Of a stretch of DNA of 64,000 bases, positions 45,925-57,436 are shown one piece after another. Numbering within the stretch: the first letter of the stretch is position 1; each line of letters opens with the position of its first letter. The stretch is from NCBI GenBank assembly GCA_903632075.3, contig CAHIKZ030005437.1, positions 2,378,501 through 2,442,500 on the forward strand, written 5' to 3'. This DNA is from Acanthosepion pharaonis. Lineage: Eukaryota > Mollusca > Cephalopoda > Sepiida > Sepiidae. The notes beneath the pieces were generated by a model. It was not told the DNA's origin, ran no database searches, and worked only from the letters and a program-made list of their open reading frames with translations. Both the position numbers and the translations under genes were made by a program.

Positions 45925-46290
45925 TTGTTCTTCTGTTATTACATGATTTCAGATAACTATAATGGCAATTGCGTGGATATCCGGATTGTGTATCGGGTTG
46001 TGTATCAGTTAACTGAGTTCAAAATCCGGGCTAATCTGCTGAGTTCACTTTCTTACAAATGCTCTTGGTCAAGACACGGACCTCTTCCTTCTACCTCACC
46101 CCAGGTAAGGATTAAAAAGCAAAGTAGACTCGTTAAATGTCTAAGAGAAAGAATACTCCGAATTTCAAATCTAGGAGAGGACCACGGAAAGCTAGCCTGC
46201 TATATTTCCCAAGAATGTATGGCAATTCACAAATCTTCAAAAAAAGGAATCTGTAGAGAGTCATAGACGTCAAACTTGAAGAAATATGCT
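45925..46290 (+). mobile_element. SINE family A with LINE-derived 3' tail
   Basis: Plus strand: box-B-like GAGTTCAAAATCC at about 46015-46027, then a body and the tail TTCCCAAGAATGTATGGCAA followed by GGAATCTGTAGAGAGTCATA, equivalent to the tail at 43117. The head 5' of box B is degraded. Confidence 0.6.
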
Positions 46291-47504
46291 ATTAAAATAA
46301 TGGCAATTGTCATTAACGTAAGGGACGATATAGTGAATTACAAAATTTTATTGCTTAAAGGAGTGTATTGTATCATATTTTCAAAGTGAAAATCATTGTC
46401 GAATGGACATATTTAGATAATAGGAACATGTGATGGTAAATTTTGAAATTTAATAGAATAACTCAAATAAAAAAAAATGTTAAATGTTAAAATAAATTTT
46501 TTAATTTAAAATCGCCTAAAAGCTTTACAGAATAATCAGTGATTCTTTTATCCTGTATCATTGGATTCTGCCTGCAAATGTTTTCCAGAATTATGTTTGT
46601 TGTCATTAAACGATCTACGTAAATTTATGTTCAATGAATTCTTCAATATCTTATTGTTTTATTGATTATATTCTGATCATGCAGAGCAATAATATTTTAA
46701 GATAATATAAGTTGTTTTACATGATCATTGCATTCTATCAATTCACGTCAATTTAAAAAAAAATAAAAAAAATGTACTCATAGATATTATATGAAAAATA
46801 TCTATTTGGGGAAAATATGACTTTGTGGATGTATACATGTCAAATATGAAATAGAAATATTGGTTAACTCTGTGGTATTTTACTCTTTATTTATAATGGA
46901 ATAGAAATACCGATTTTTCCCACAAGCTTTCATTATCACTTAATATGTGTTATGAGAGGTACAGTAAGTTACATTAGTTTTTATCGCAAGTTTAAATGAA
47001 CGCCAGTTGTTGGTAAAGATTTATCTATCATCTAGTTCCATTCTTCTTTGGATCGCTATTGGGTCTTGTATTGTGCGAGCATTTAGTAAAAAAAGGCACA
47101 AAATATTCCTTTTAGCTGCTTTGTATTGATGTTTTAATATACTCTGCTTGAGAACGATTTCCACAGAAATTTCCTTTGTATTACAAACTTAGGGTGAACA
47201 TTAAATGATTTAAGTATTTTAGAATTTTTCTTAAAGTTAATCTTTATACTGGGGTTCATATATCATTGCGTTATTTCAGCATTTAACTTTGTAGAGGCCT
47301 CCACACGTTTAGACAGATAGAAGAGTATCATGCAAGAGGATCGCAACAATCACATAATAGTTAACTGAATGATGTTTACTGTACAAGCATAACATACATG
47401 CAATCATTTTTTATGCATTTCTCAGCTGGTGTGCAAGTCGATCTCTAGTTTCAGAAATATTGTTTTGACTTTGGACATTTTTGTTTTCCTGATTTTCCAA
47501 AGAA
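46291..47504. other. AT-rich stretch, nothing recognised
   Basis: No credible frame, microsatellite or repeat match. Confidence 0.5.
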
Positions 47505-49050
47505 AACGGAATCTCTGCTGTGTGATATGTATATAACTCCGTCCATGCTTTCTGTTATCATCTCCAAACTATATTCTCACAGGACATGCGAAATTGATGG
47601 CATGCTCCAAATTCTATTAAAGAAATGTGCTCCTGAACTAGCATCTGTTCTCTCTAGACTCAACCACAAACGTTTCGTTTCTTTTTGCTTTCCAGCTTGT
47701 AAGAAATCTTCTTCTGTAAATTCTGTCTTTAAGAACTCTGTTGAACATTCTGATCCCCCGAATTATTGTCCAATTACACTTTTACATCTTTTTAGCAAAG
47801 TACAAGAATCTCTAATCAGTTATGAATTGGTTAAGCGTCACGATAAACAATATGACTTTCTCTTCTCAAGGTCAAATGTTAATTAGTTAACGTTTATTAC
47901 TGAATTGATCTATCAAGTTTTAGATAAGAACGACTAGGTTCTGATTGTGGTTTTAGATATTTAAAAGGCATTTTATAGGGTTTGGCATGCTAGCCTTCTT
48001 CATGGTTTGAAGCTGTGGTGTCTTTGGCCCAATAATCAACTCTTAAGAGGTCATAAAAAATATGTTTTACGATCACTCTTCTAGGTCCTTTCACATTAAT
48101 GCGCCCCCCATAACTCTGTCCTTGAACCTACGTTTTTTCTTATTTTCATTAACAACTTTCCTGATATCATCAGTTCCCAACTCAGTATTTATACTGATGA
48201 CATAACTATTTTACTCTGTCTTAAGTACGATGGGACTGATAAAATAAAACTGGCAGCTGATCTCGAAAAGGACGTACAATCAGTTGTCATCTGAGGCAAG
48301 AAATGGCTTCTAAATTTTAACGAATCCAAATGAAACAGCTATCTTTTAATCATCATTGAAAAATATTTTTGATTTCTCTCTGCATGGCTGATGCTGACTT
48401 CCAGGATACCAACTCTTTTTACCTTCTTGTTCTCACTGACATGAAGTGGAGTGATTATATTGAATCTTTTGCTGGGTTTATTGCCAGGAATGTTAGTTCA
48501 GTGTCGTGCCAGATAATTCTTTCTACCAGAACATTTCTTGCATGTTTATGCATCTACCACTCATCCGTGCATTGAAAATTGTGGCCTATTTGGTCTGGTG
48601 CCCTTGCTATATATCTCGAAATTTTCGACAAATCCAAAGAAGTTTCTCTAATGTTACCGTTCCTGATCTGGCATCTCGACTTCAGTCACATTCCCACCAG
48701 TGTGCTGTAGCTTTCCTCTCGCGTTTCTATAAATATTTTCAGCGCAATTGTTTTAATGACTTTTCATCCATGTTACCTTGACTGCATGAATTTAAACGTA
48801 CTACTAGATTGGCAACTAGGTCTCATCGTTTTACTTTTGAAATAGGTAGGTGTAGCCTGAAGTTCTATTCTAATAGTTCCTTTTTTTATTCCTCGTTTGT
48901 GGAACTCACTTCAGCTTTCTTGCTTTCCTGCCACCTACGACCATCAAAAGTGAAGTGGTTAGCTGCTAGGCCAAGCGTGTTCTCACATAACGTTCAATAA
49001 TCAGGTAAAATAACATATCCAATAACCTACATGTCCCAATGATGCAGGAT
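47505..49050 (+). pseudogene. CR1/Jockey-like LINE reverse transcriptase, dead
   Basis: Plus strand in order: frame 47527-47886 with SVIISKLYSHRTCEIDGM, LKKCAPELASVLSRL, and DPPNYCPITLLHLFSK (YRPISLLP block); KAFYRVWHASLLHGLK after a stop; VLEPTFFLIFINNFPDI; the catalytic box as YTDD near 48195; LAADLEKDVQSVV; MKWSDYIESFAGFIARN; and the C-terminal RLATRSHRFTFEIGR with FYSNSSFFYSSF. Numerous stops break it. It is the sister copy of 10590-12005 and is truncated at nearly the same 5' point. Confidence 0.85.
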
Positions 49051-51013
49051 TAGTGATGATCTACCTGTACTACGTATACAAAGACAAATATTTTGGAAAT
49101 TGATTGAGGTAATATAAACTTAATCACTGAGTACACTATATAATATATCTTTAACACCATATCATCTTATTATATTGAGGCTTTAATGAGATCTTTTTAA
49201 TTCTAACTAACATGAAACAGAATCCATAATTTTATCGGAATAAAAAGATTATCAACATTTTTTTACTGTAAGGTCTTCAATCGCATGTTTGATATTTAAA
49301 ATATGTTTTACCGTATATTCTTAGTTATTTTGATATTTTTATTGTTAGAATGAATCAGGTTATGTATGAAAATATTTCTATTTTACACGCCTGGATTTCT
49401 GCTAAACGAAATTATATTTATCTAAATATTTTACCTGAAGTCTTTGTTCGCCTTTACTTTGCTTACCGATCAAATCATATATCGCAGCGATTTTTCAGAA
49501 ACATTTAAGAATTAGCTTTGCTCTTCGTTTTCTGTAACATACGCATTTTGGGATGTTGCTTTATTATCACATTAGTTTTTTAACCTTGATTTTCAGATTA
49601 AAATTACTGAGCATGCTTTCTTTTAGAAAAAGGAATTAGTAGACATACAATTAGGTGTTAAATTTTAAGTAGTTATTCCGACATTAGTACCTATTAATTC
49701 TGGTATTGTTCGTTTGTAACTCATTAAGTACTTCAATGTGAAAAAGAAAATATTTAATTTCACCAATTGAAAAATGTAGTATATTTACCGAATCTTATTG
49801 AACAGTTTGTAATAAAGGAAATTTAATGATTGATCGCATTTTAAAATTTGTTATAGGATTTCAGTTAATATAATCGCAAGTAGTTGCTATAATGTTGTTA
49901 ATTGGTTTCTTACATGGATTCCAGTTCGTTAGGAAAAGAGAAGTGTGTAATCAGAGAAGCAATTAAAAACACCGTCGTTAAAATTTTCAGACCGAAATAT
50001 ATTTGAATATTAAACATGCATCTTTATCACTATGAATAACATCGAATATATCATGTCATTTATAGCGGTAGACCATGTTGGTTGTTTAATTTTTAAAGAT
50101 AATACATTGCCACTTTTTATGGAATGCACACAAATAATTGCATATGATTAAACTAAATGTACAAGGCTGACAATAATGTAATAGCTTTTTTCTGCTACTT
50201 CCACTGATGATATTGTTTGTCAGGGCAGAATTGTTTGATCAAATGGTCAATCATACAAATAACGTTGCAAGAGAGTGCTATAGTATATTGCCAAGATATA
50301 TGATAATAGGATAGGAAAGGAGAAGGTGGATTTATGTGTAATGATGCGGAGTGCCGATTAAATGATAACATGAGACCTGAATCTATATTACTTAGCATTT
50401 TATTCGCTACAATATTTCGTCATTTACTCTCACCCAGTCTGTGGTATGAATTCCCGTCGTCGCCCCACGCCGGTCGTACGACTTGAAACTTTTGTCTATA
50501 TATCCATTTATCCAACGATGGCTCGGACTGACTCCAAGTCAACCCTTAGGTACGCCCGACTTAGTGTCTGGTGTGATCTTGAGACTAAGCATATTCCGGC
50601 ACAATATCACATCCCTTTCGCATAGATATTAGTGAGAAGTTAACAGCAACTGTACAAATCTAAAATATCCTGTTCACGCATTTCAGAATTACGTACATAT
50701 TTATATGAAAATAAAACAAAAATTCAGTAATCAGATAAAGAACGGAGAAAGGATAACAGTTTTTCAGTTGCTTGTCTAGGTAAAAGCAATGTGAATAATT
50801 TACGTTACTGAGGCTAATATGCAATTTCTATAATAACCTACATATAAATGAATGAATATAGTTATTATCAGTAACAGTTGTTGTGTAAGCTGTCATGTCG
50901 TTCAACCAGGATATAGATAATATCTATTTTATATTAGTATCCCAAATGCTATTGGTCCAGTGAGAATACTTCGGCCATATATTCATCATGCATTTTCTAA
51001 AGTCAGCATTTAT
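49051..51013. other. Long AT-rich stretch, nothing recognised
   Basis: A less AT-rich patch at about 50430-50610 (GTCGTCGCCCCACGCCGGTC and neighbours) has no frame or match that I recognise. Confidence 0.45.
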
Positions 51014-51365
51014 TTTAATTGTCATGTCTCTTTAAGTTGTTTGCGATCATGGCTCCCCACAGATTCATTTTTCTTTATTATCTGTTAATTCATAAGCATT
51101 CTTGGGAAAGATAGTGGAATGGTTTCCTGTTTGATTCTCTAATGGTGTGAATTTTTTCCCTTTTCTTAAACTGGTTGCCAATCAAGGCCAGAGAGTCCAG
51201 TCTACTCTGCTATTTAAGCCATAGTTTTATGGAGAAGAGATGAGTCATGCATTTCTCAAGGACATTTGTGCGTAAGGGAAATAAGTGACTAGTTCGCAAC
51301 TTGAACGCGGATCTCTGATTCCACATTCTGCATCGATAACTGTAGCACTACCCGCTCATCCTAGA
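51014..51365 (-). mobile_element. SINE family A, most complete copy
   Basis: Minus strand: the head at 51365-51290 with box-B-like CGTTCAAGTTGCG, the body through CATCTCTTCTCCATAAAAC and CTCTCTGGCCTTGATTGGCA, then ATCTGTGGGGAGCCATGATC and AAGAGACATGACAATT at 51014. Body blocks are shared with the copies at 43095, 43850, 59600 and 6237. Confidence 0.75.
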
Positions 51366-51543
51366 ATATGCATTACTAATCATATTAATTCTTCTTTCAA
51401 AAATGGTGATGTCAACATAATGAATATTTTGGAAAAATGATATATAGAATCATATATTCGTCTCCCTGCAATTCCTTATCTCCTCAAAATGTAATTTCAT
51501 GATACTTATTCCTCCATTTCTTCTCTCTGCTGTTCGATTTCAG

Positions 51544-51735
51544 TGCTTATTATATTTTTCAAATTTAGACATGATTTTCATGAAATTTCGGAGAGGAAAT
51601 CCTGTTACATTAGATGAAGATAAAGTCAATAATATTTTTCACGAAAATAAATTTCATCAGACTGTCAGCCTAGAAGCTTATGTTTACATCTCAAGGGACA
51701 GATTGAAAATAGTTGAGATCACAACTGAAGACTAA
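51544..51735 (+). CDS. Candidate terminal host exon
   Basis: A strong acceptor (CCATTTCTTCTCTCTGCTGT, then TCGATTTCAG ending 51543) is followed by an open phase-0 reading: CLLYFSNLDMIFMKFRRG, NPVTLDEDKVNNIFHENKF, HQTVSLEAYVYISRDRLK, IVEITTED and a TAA stop at 51733-51735. AATAAA follows at 51737-51742, unusually close to the stop but compatible with a very short 3' untranslated region. The reading is polar and varied and overlaps no repeat. I do not recognise the family. An in-frame ATG 45 bases upstream lies in the pyrimidine tract and is less likely to be the start. Confidence 0.4.
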   Translation, partial: CLLYFSNLDMIFMKFRRGNPVTLDEDKVNNIFHENKFHQTVSLEAYVYISRDRLKIVEITTED

Positions 51736-51742
51736 TAATAAA

Positions 51743-52059
51743 AATATAATGAATAATTTTTATTTAAAACTTGATTAATGATTCATTCTTATTTATAATT
51801 CAAAAGAAAGAATCATATGAAACTTAATACCAAAAAAAAAAGACAAAACAAAAAAACCCCAAAACTCCTAATAAATAAATAGTCCATAAAATTATCTATC
51901 AGAAACGCTTGTCAAAAGAACTAATTTCCTTTTGAATTCATCCTTCATGAGTTTAAACCACTTTACTTGATGTTCAAAATTAAGTACAGTATAATAGTTT
52001 TTTCTTTCTTGCTTTGACGGCCGATATTATTACAAAACAATGATCATGACAGTATCGTC

Positions 52060-52060
<1 letters not shown>
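51743..52060. other. AT-rich stretch, nothing recognised
   Basis: An A-rich run lies near 51833-51860. No frame is seen. Confidence 0.45.
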
Positions 52061-52101
<41 letters not shown>

Positions 52102-52117
52102 ATATATATATATATAT
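52061..52117. repeat. (TCTA)n-(TA)n microsatellite
   Basis: About ten TCTA (GATA-class) units followed by TA units. Confidence 0.97.
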
Positions 52118-52744
52118 GGGCAGCAACCTTTTTTTTTAATCTTTCGTTAAATATTTTATCAATTTCACTGCCCAGTACAAGACTGTGTTTCATGTCATAA
52201 ATCAATTACCTATATCAGACATACTACAACCTTCTTGAGTAGGCGCTTCACGTGACTCTTAGAGCAAAGTGCAATAAAAAACATCTATCAACCCACAATC
52301 TACAAGAAATCTTAAGAAAACACTACAATTCTATGTAAGTTAAACTACCGAAAACATATCGCTATAATACAGGACATATATATCAGACATATCTCTCCCA
52401 CTATCAAACTTACCTGGTTTAAAAATTTGAACGGCGTACTGATTATTTTTAATAGAAAGATACTCACTCGAATTCTAGCCGTGCCAAACATGTAAAGGCT
52501 TGGAATAAACGCTCATACTGTTATTCAAAACCACACAAAAAGTACATCTCAAGCAGTCAAAACATAATAAAACTACACCAAAACAAAATCCCTTGAAATG
52601 GCAAAAGTGATCGAAAGCGCTTGAGATAAATGAATGGTATGGACAGTTTCTGTACCCCCTCACTCCCACCAAACGAAAAAATGTAAGAACGCAGGAAAAA
52701 ACTAGATAAAATAAATTTCCTTGATCGTCATATTTAACGAAAGG

Positions 52745-52748
<4 letters not shown>
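52118..52748. other. No feature recognised
   Basis: Mixed AT-rich sequence. The minus frame across 52475-52828 gains length from the (TA)n array. Confidence 0.4.

Positions 52749-52820
<72 letters not shown>
52749..52820. repeat. (TA)n-(TG)n microsatellite
   Basis: TA run 52749-52808, then TG units to 52820, abutting the Tc1-like element. Confidence 0.97.
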
Positions 52821-52823
52821 ATA

Positions 52824-53923
52824 TACACCGCTCACTTTGTTAGTCATACTATCATACTATTCTATTACCGGGTTGGACCATATTTTTTTGTTATTTAGGA
52901 CTACCTTAAAGTTTTTGGCAGGGGTTGAATGTTAAAATTTGGGTCTATGCCGTTAATATTAAAGATTGGCTGCCTTCACATCCAGAATTCTAATTTCACG
53001 TTGAACCACATCTCAAAGGTGTTCTAATGGATTCCGATCCGATGACTTTGAAGACCATTTCAACACAGAAAACGCGTTGCTGAGTTCCATGAACCAATTT
53101 GCGACTATTTACAGTTTGTGACACGGTACATTGACCTGCTTCAATTTGCCACAATCGGACGGATGCCCCGTAGGCATAAATTACGACACGTGGCCACCGT
53201 GGTATATTTCTGCATTTAAACGATCTGTTAGTGCCCAAATGTATGCCAAGAAAATATTAACTATGCTATTATGCCACCACAATTAGCCTGAAACGTTGAT
53301 ACAAAGAAATATGTATCCATACTTTCATTTACACTACATGTCATCCGAATGTCGCAGCAGAAATCGAGACATCAGACCAGGTAGCGCATTTCCAATGTTC
53401 TATTGGTCAACTTTTATGATCCTTAGCGAATTGCAGTTCTTATCTGACAGAAGTGCCATCTGGTATGGTTCTTTGTAACTTTAGCCAACCTCCATTAAGT
53501 TTCGAACTGTTGTGCATTCAAAGATGCTCTTCTGCATATTCTCGTTGTAAAGAATAGCTATTTGAGTGACAGTTGACTTTTTATCAGCTGGAACCAGTAT
53601 GACCATTCTCTTCTTAACTTTTTAATCTATATAAGATTTTTCCCTCATTAGTACTGCTCATTTGAAATGTTACTTTTTCTGGTCGTCTTCTGTAAACCCT
53701 AGAGGTGATTGTGTTGGGAAATCTTTGTAGATCAGCAGTTTTTCAAATATTCAAACCTGTCATTCTGGCATCATGTCGCATTCAAAGTCAGTTAGAATAA
53801 CTTTCCCATAATAATACATGAAATGAAATTCAGCAGGTAGTCATGGCCATGTTTAGATCGCTGTCTTAATTGGCTGATAAGATATTTGTATAAATGTGTA
53901 TTTAAGTGACCAGTGAGTGCATA
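52824..53923 (-). pseudogene. Tc1/mariner transposon with dead transposase
   Basis: The ends are inverted versions of each other: ACACCGCTCACTTTGTTAG on the left and, inverted from the right, GCACTCACTGGTCACTTAA. Between them the minus strand keeps Tc1-type transposase signposts: the TWSD start of the first catalytic block near 53375, a damaged second block where the usual DNAPCH motif reads VNVPCHK near 53125, and NPLEHL near 53030. The second-block catalytic Asp is Val, stops lie inside the blocks, and a 2-bp loss shifts frame just after TWSD. The element is shortened relative to typical Tc1 elements. It sits against a (TA)n array, as expected for TA-targeting transposases. Confidence 0.88.
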
Positions 53924-54810
53924 TAAAGAGTTTTTTCTCCTTGTTAACAAAGAAATGTTTTAAAGATGCCATTTTCACATATTGAAACTAACCCATAAAA
54001 AATATAATTATTTTTACTTTAATTTTATATTTAAATTCTAACTTTCTAATTGAAAAGGATTTGTGTAAAACCTGAAAATATTATGGCAATTAATATAGAA
54101 AGGCTAACACTATAATTATTAATTTCTTATAATTTTTTTAATAAGACATATGTCGTTCTGGATACAAAAGGGACTAACTTCGACATTAAATAATGCAACT
54201 CGGAGGGATATAGTAAAATCGAGCAACCAACATGAAATGTCATGGCAAGGTGATCTATATCTTATGCATTGTAACTTGAAAAGGATTTGATGTAGAGATG
54301 AATGATTCTCCAGAGTTCAGGAGAGAAAGAAAAAAAATAGAGAAAGTGTTTCTTTTTATATATACACATTTGAGCATCTATCTGAAACAGTCATTTTTCA
54401 TACTTTGTCACCATACAGTCAACCGAATATCATGGCCAAAATCTCCGTGAGGTTTTTTCATTATTTTCCTGTAATCTTTTTAAAAATAAGATTCACCAGA
54501 ATACTTTTACGTGTGGGTCTTTTTTTTTAACACAAAACTTATTTACGTAAAGAAGATGTGACATTATACACATTTCCGTTTTCATGAGATTACACGGAAG
54601 ACTTTCTTCTCGAGAGTATTCAACAGGAATTTTTGGATTTATGATGCCTATTTCTACTGGAAGGTATGCAAGGTATTTTAATACCCTGCGAAATGATTGG
54701 TATGGTTAGTTATAGGATAGAAATGTATTGCGCTGTGTTTCTCTACATGCATGAGTCTATATGCGTGTATGAATGCGTGTACATTTATATAATGTCTAAG
54801 TTAATGTTAG
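53924..54810. other. AT-rich stretch, nothing recognised
   Basis: No element or credible frame. Confidence 0.45.
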
Positions 54811-54943
54811 CGCCCTTACGTAAATCGGATTTTACGAATCTACGAAGAGACATTGAGCTAAAAACAAAAATAGTAGATTTTATTTTGGCAAAAGTGCCAA
54901 TTGATAGACTTCAGATTAGATCTTTTATGTTTATACTAACATC
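54811..54943 (+). CDS. Weak exon-like island
   Basis: A consensus donor GTAAGT begins at 54944. The preceding frame reads RKSDFTNLRRDIELKTK, then IVDFILAKVPIDRLQIRSF, which is polar and protein-like. The acceptor (ATGTTAG at 54810) has a poor pyrimidine tract, so the left boundary is doubtful. No family is recognised. Confidence 0.25.
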
Positions 54944-54949
54944 GTAAGT

Positions 54950-55375
54950 TAAATAAGAGAAGGTTATCCAATCTGGTTCAAAGAAAATCAATAAAAGCCA
55001 GCCTTGCTCAAGTTCAAATATTGACCGAATACGTAGGCACATTTTTTCTTTATTCCACAGGCAAACTTCAGTTTTGTTGACACTAGTAGAGAGTGCCTCT
55101 GTGTTTAGCGATTTAATGTGAGATCCTTATCAAGCTATCATGAATCTAGTTTAAAAGCTGAAATTCATGAAAAGAAATCATTTGAAAAGGAAAGCGGTTT
55201 GAATTGCATTTTACAGAGTTTCATTGATCATTAATTTCGAAAATATGGTTAAAATTCCTTTTATTAATCTTTTAATGTTTAAAATTTCATTAATAGCTGT
55301 CACATATAAATTTGTGTTTGTTATCATTTTTTTAGTATTCGCAGAGAATTTAATGTTAGCAGCATTATTTACTTG
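54950..55375. other. No feature recognised
   Basis: AT-rich, no frame. Confidence 0.45.
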
Positions 55376-55600
55376 ACACATTCCGATGTTAAGCCACGTT
55401 GAGATTGGTTAGTACCTAGATGGGTGACTGCTTGGGAATACCAGGTGATGGAAGATTGGATTTACGGGTAATGGATATCGGAGAGTTAATCGAAGAGCCG
55501 AGTACCAATTCTAGTTGGGTTCATTATATTCACTTACGCGCACCCCACTGTTATGGGTTTAATTTTGTAAGACTAAATATTTGTAACATTAAACAATTAT
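55376..55600 (+). mobile_element. 5S rRNA-derived SINE (or 5S pseudogene)
   Basis: 55386-55450 matches the 3' two-thirds of eukaryotic 5S rRNA: GATGTTAAGCCACGTTGAGA, TTGGTTAGTACCTAGATGGG, then TGACTGCTTGGGAATACCAG, including the box A, intermediate element and box C of the type 1 polymerase III promoter. About the first 45 bases of 5S are missing. The sequence runs on past the 5S end into a body containing GGATATCGGAGAGTTAATCG, which favours a SINE3-type element over a simple pseudogene. It is diverged and not a functional 5S gene. Confidence 0.75.
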
Positions 55601-56170
55601 TATCTCCAAAAATAAAATTAAATTCATTACAAAATATTTAGATTTCGGCATTAAGTAGCCCATAGAGTTTAATATATGACTAAACAAAAACAACCAACTA
55701 AATTACATGGGATTTGACGATCATTTTAAGACTAAGAACTTGAAAACGCAATTTTTTCTAAGCTATAAAGCTTAGTTTAACCTATTTGCACCGAAGTTTC
55801 TATTAATAAATAGGCGTTCCTCTTCAGTAATAATACAATTGATACGTTGTGGAAAGAGCTTTTCTTTGTTATTTATTATGTGTAATGCTTCAAATTTGGA
55901 AAAGTAATAATTATTCTTTCTCTCTATTTTGGAAATATTCCCTCAAAGTATCTACTCTTACAGGCATAATCATTTGTTTTGGTTGTCTCTTATATGTAAT
56001 TGAATCAAAACAGAACTAACCTCTAACGATCAAAAGTCTGATAAAATCAAATAGTTATGACAAAATACATTTTTAAAGAAATATATCTATAAAGGATGGT
56101 CAGGTGCTGTAATGATTTCATGCAAACTGAGAAAGATATAAATCCATCTTCTATGGGTGAAATAGTACTA
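55601..56170. other. AT-rich stretch, nothing recognised
   Basis: No readable element. Confidence 0.45.
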
Positions 56171-56174
56171 TAAT

Positions 56175-56222
56175 GAGCTCTCTGGCCATGGTTGGTAACC
56201 AGTCTAGAAGAAGGACAGCTCT
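56175..56222 (+). mobile_element. SINE family A body fragment
   Basis: AGCTCTCTGGCCATGGTTGG and TAACCAGTCTAGAAG correspond to the central body of the SINE at 51014 (reverse strand there). Confidence 0.5.
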
Positions 56223-56234
56223 GAATACGTCGAT

Positions 56235-57430
56235 GTATTATTATTATTTTTATTTGTGTATGTTATGTTTCTTGCTTTGTATCCTATAGAATCTGGTCCA
56301 AAATATGGTCCTTAGGCCCTATAAGAGAATTGTCATTTAATTTATAGCACTTTTCTTAATATATGTGATGTTCCTAGTAGGGTGATATTCTGGGCAAATT
56401 GTATGTTGATATTACCTGGGACACTGTTAGTAAAATTGTCGATTCCTTTCTCACGAGGCCCAGAGCTCCGATTACTATTGGCACAATTTCAATCTTCATT
56501 CTCCACATTCTGTTAATCTCGATCTCCAGGTCCTTGTATTTGGACAATTACTCGATAATTTTCATGGAGGTGTTTCTCTCAGATCGTACTGCTATGTCAA
56601 TAAGCATACACTTCCTGAATTTCTTGTCTTTTATGATAATATCAGGTCTCTTGGCAGTTATTCCCTTGTCAGTTTGAATTGTCATGTCTCAAAGAATAGT
56701 TACATCATTATTTTTGGTAACTATGTCTGGTTGATGCTCATACCATCTCACGGTGGTTTTGATTTTGTTCTTCTTACATATCTTCCAGTGCACATATGTC
56801 GCTACCTTGTTATGTCTGTGGGTATATTAAGTTTTTACGAGTTCCGGACATCCTGAGATAATATGGTCGATAGTTTCATCATATTTTCCACAGATCTTGC
56901 ATTTCGGATTAGTTCCATACTTGATTATGTGACAGTAATAAGATTTGTTTCTGAGGCTTTGGTCCTGAGCTGCAATAATTTGGACCTTGTGTTTCAGCTT
57001 TCAACCCAGTGCTCCTCAGCCACTGACGTGTTTTCTGTTTGTCCACATCTGCTACTTTCGTTCTTTTTAGGTATTTGCCATGCAACGCCTTGTTCGCAAG
57101 TTTTTTCTTTTGTAATTTCATTTGGCCAAATTGTTGCTTTCTGTTATACTCGTTTGGAGTAGATGGTATTCGCTTGTTTTTGTTGGTAGGGTTTCAGGTA
57201 TATTAAGCTGTTTCTTGAAGAGTGCATTTGCTGTTTTACTATTTGTAGGAGAGGGCCATTGGTTTTTGTGAAGTACGCCTCCAATCCGATTGTTTTAGTT
57301 TTTAGAGTTAGTTCAAGTTGGATTAGTCCCCCTAAAGCTCTTGGTAGAAACAGAGCCTATCAACATCTGATTTCTAGTAGTGCATTCTCATTTGGGTAAG
57401 CATTTTTATGGTCTTGGCGTCCAATCTTTT
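56235..57430 (-). pseudogene. Type B nuclease-bearing LINE, best-preserved C-terminus
   Basis: On the minus strand: NDIKRLDAKTIKMLTQM near 57415, frame 56909-57121 with VADVDKQKTRQWLRSTGLKA, a C-x2-C-x7-H-x4-C zinc knuckle (CKICGKYDETIDHIISGC) near 56855-56908, then RPDIIIKDKK (RPD at 56641-56649), KCMLIDIAV, SKYKDLEIEINRMW and IVPIVIGALGLVRK. It ends near an ATT-rich tail at 56235. Both the knuckle and the nuclease-like RPD...D motif look intact although the wider frame is broken. The reverse transcriptase palm is missing. Knuckle plus RPD order is the hallmark of R2/NeSL-type elements. Confidence 0.85.
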
Positions 57431-57436
57431 AATATC

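Noticed and set aside
56399..57162. Plus-strand frames of 60-99 codons
   Set aside because: Antisense to the well-supported minus-strand LINE C-terminus.
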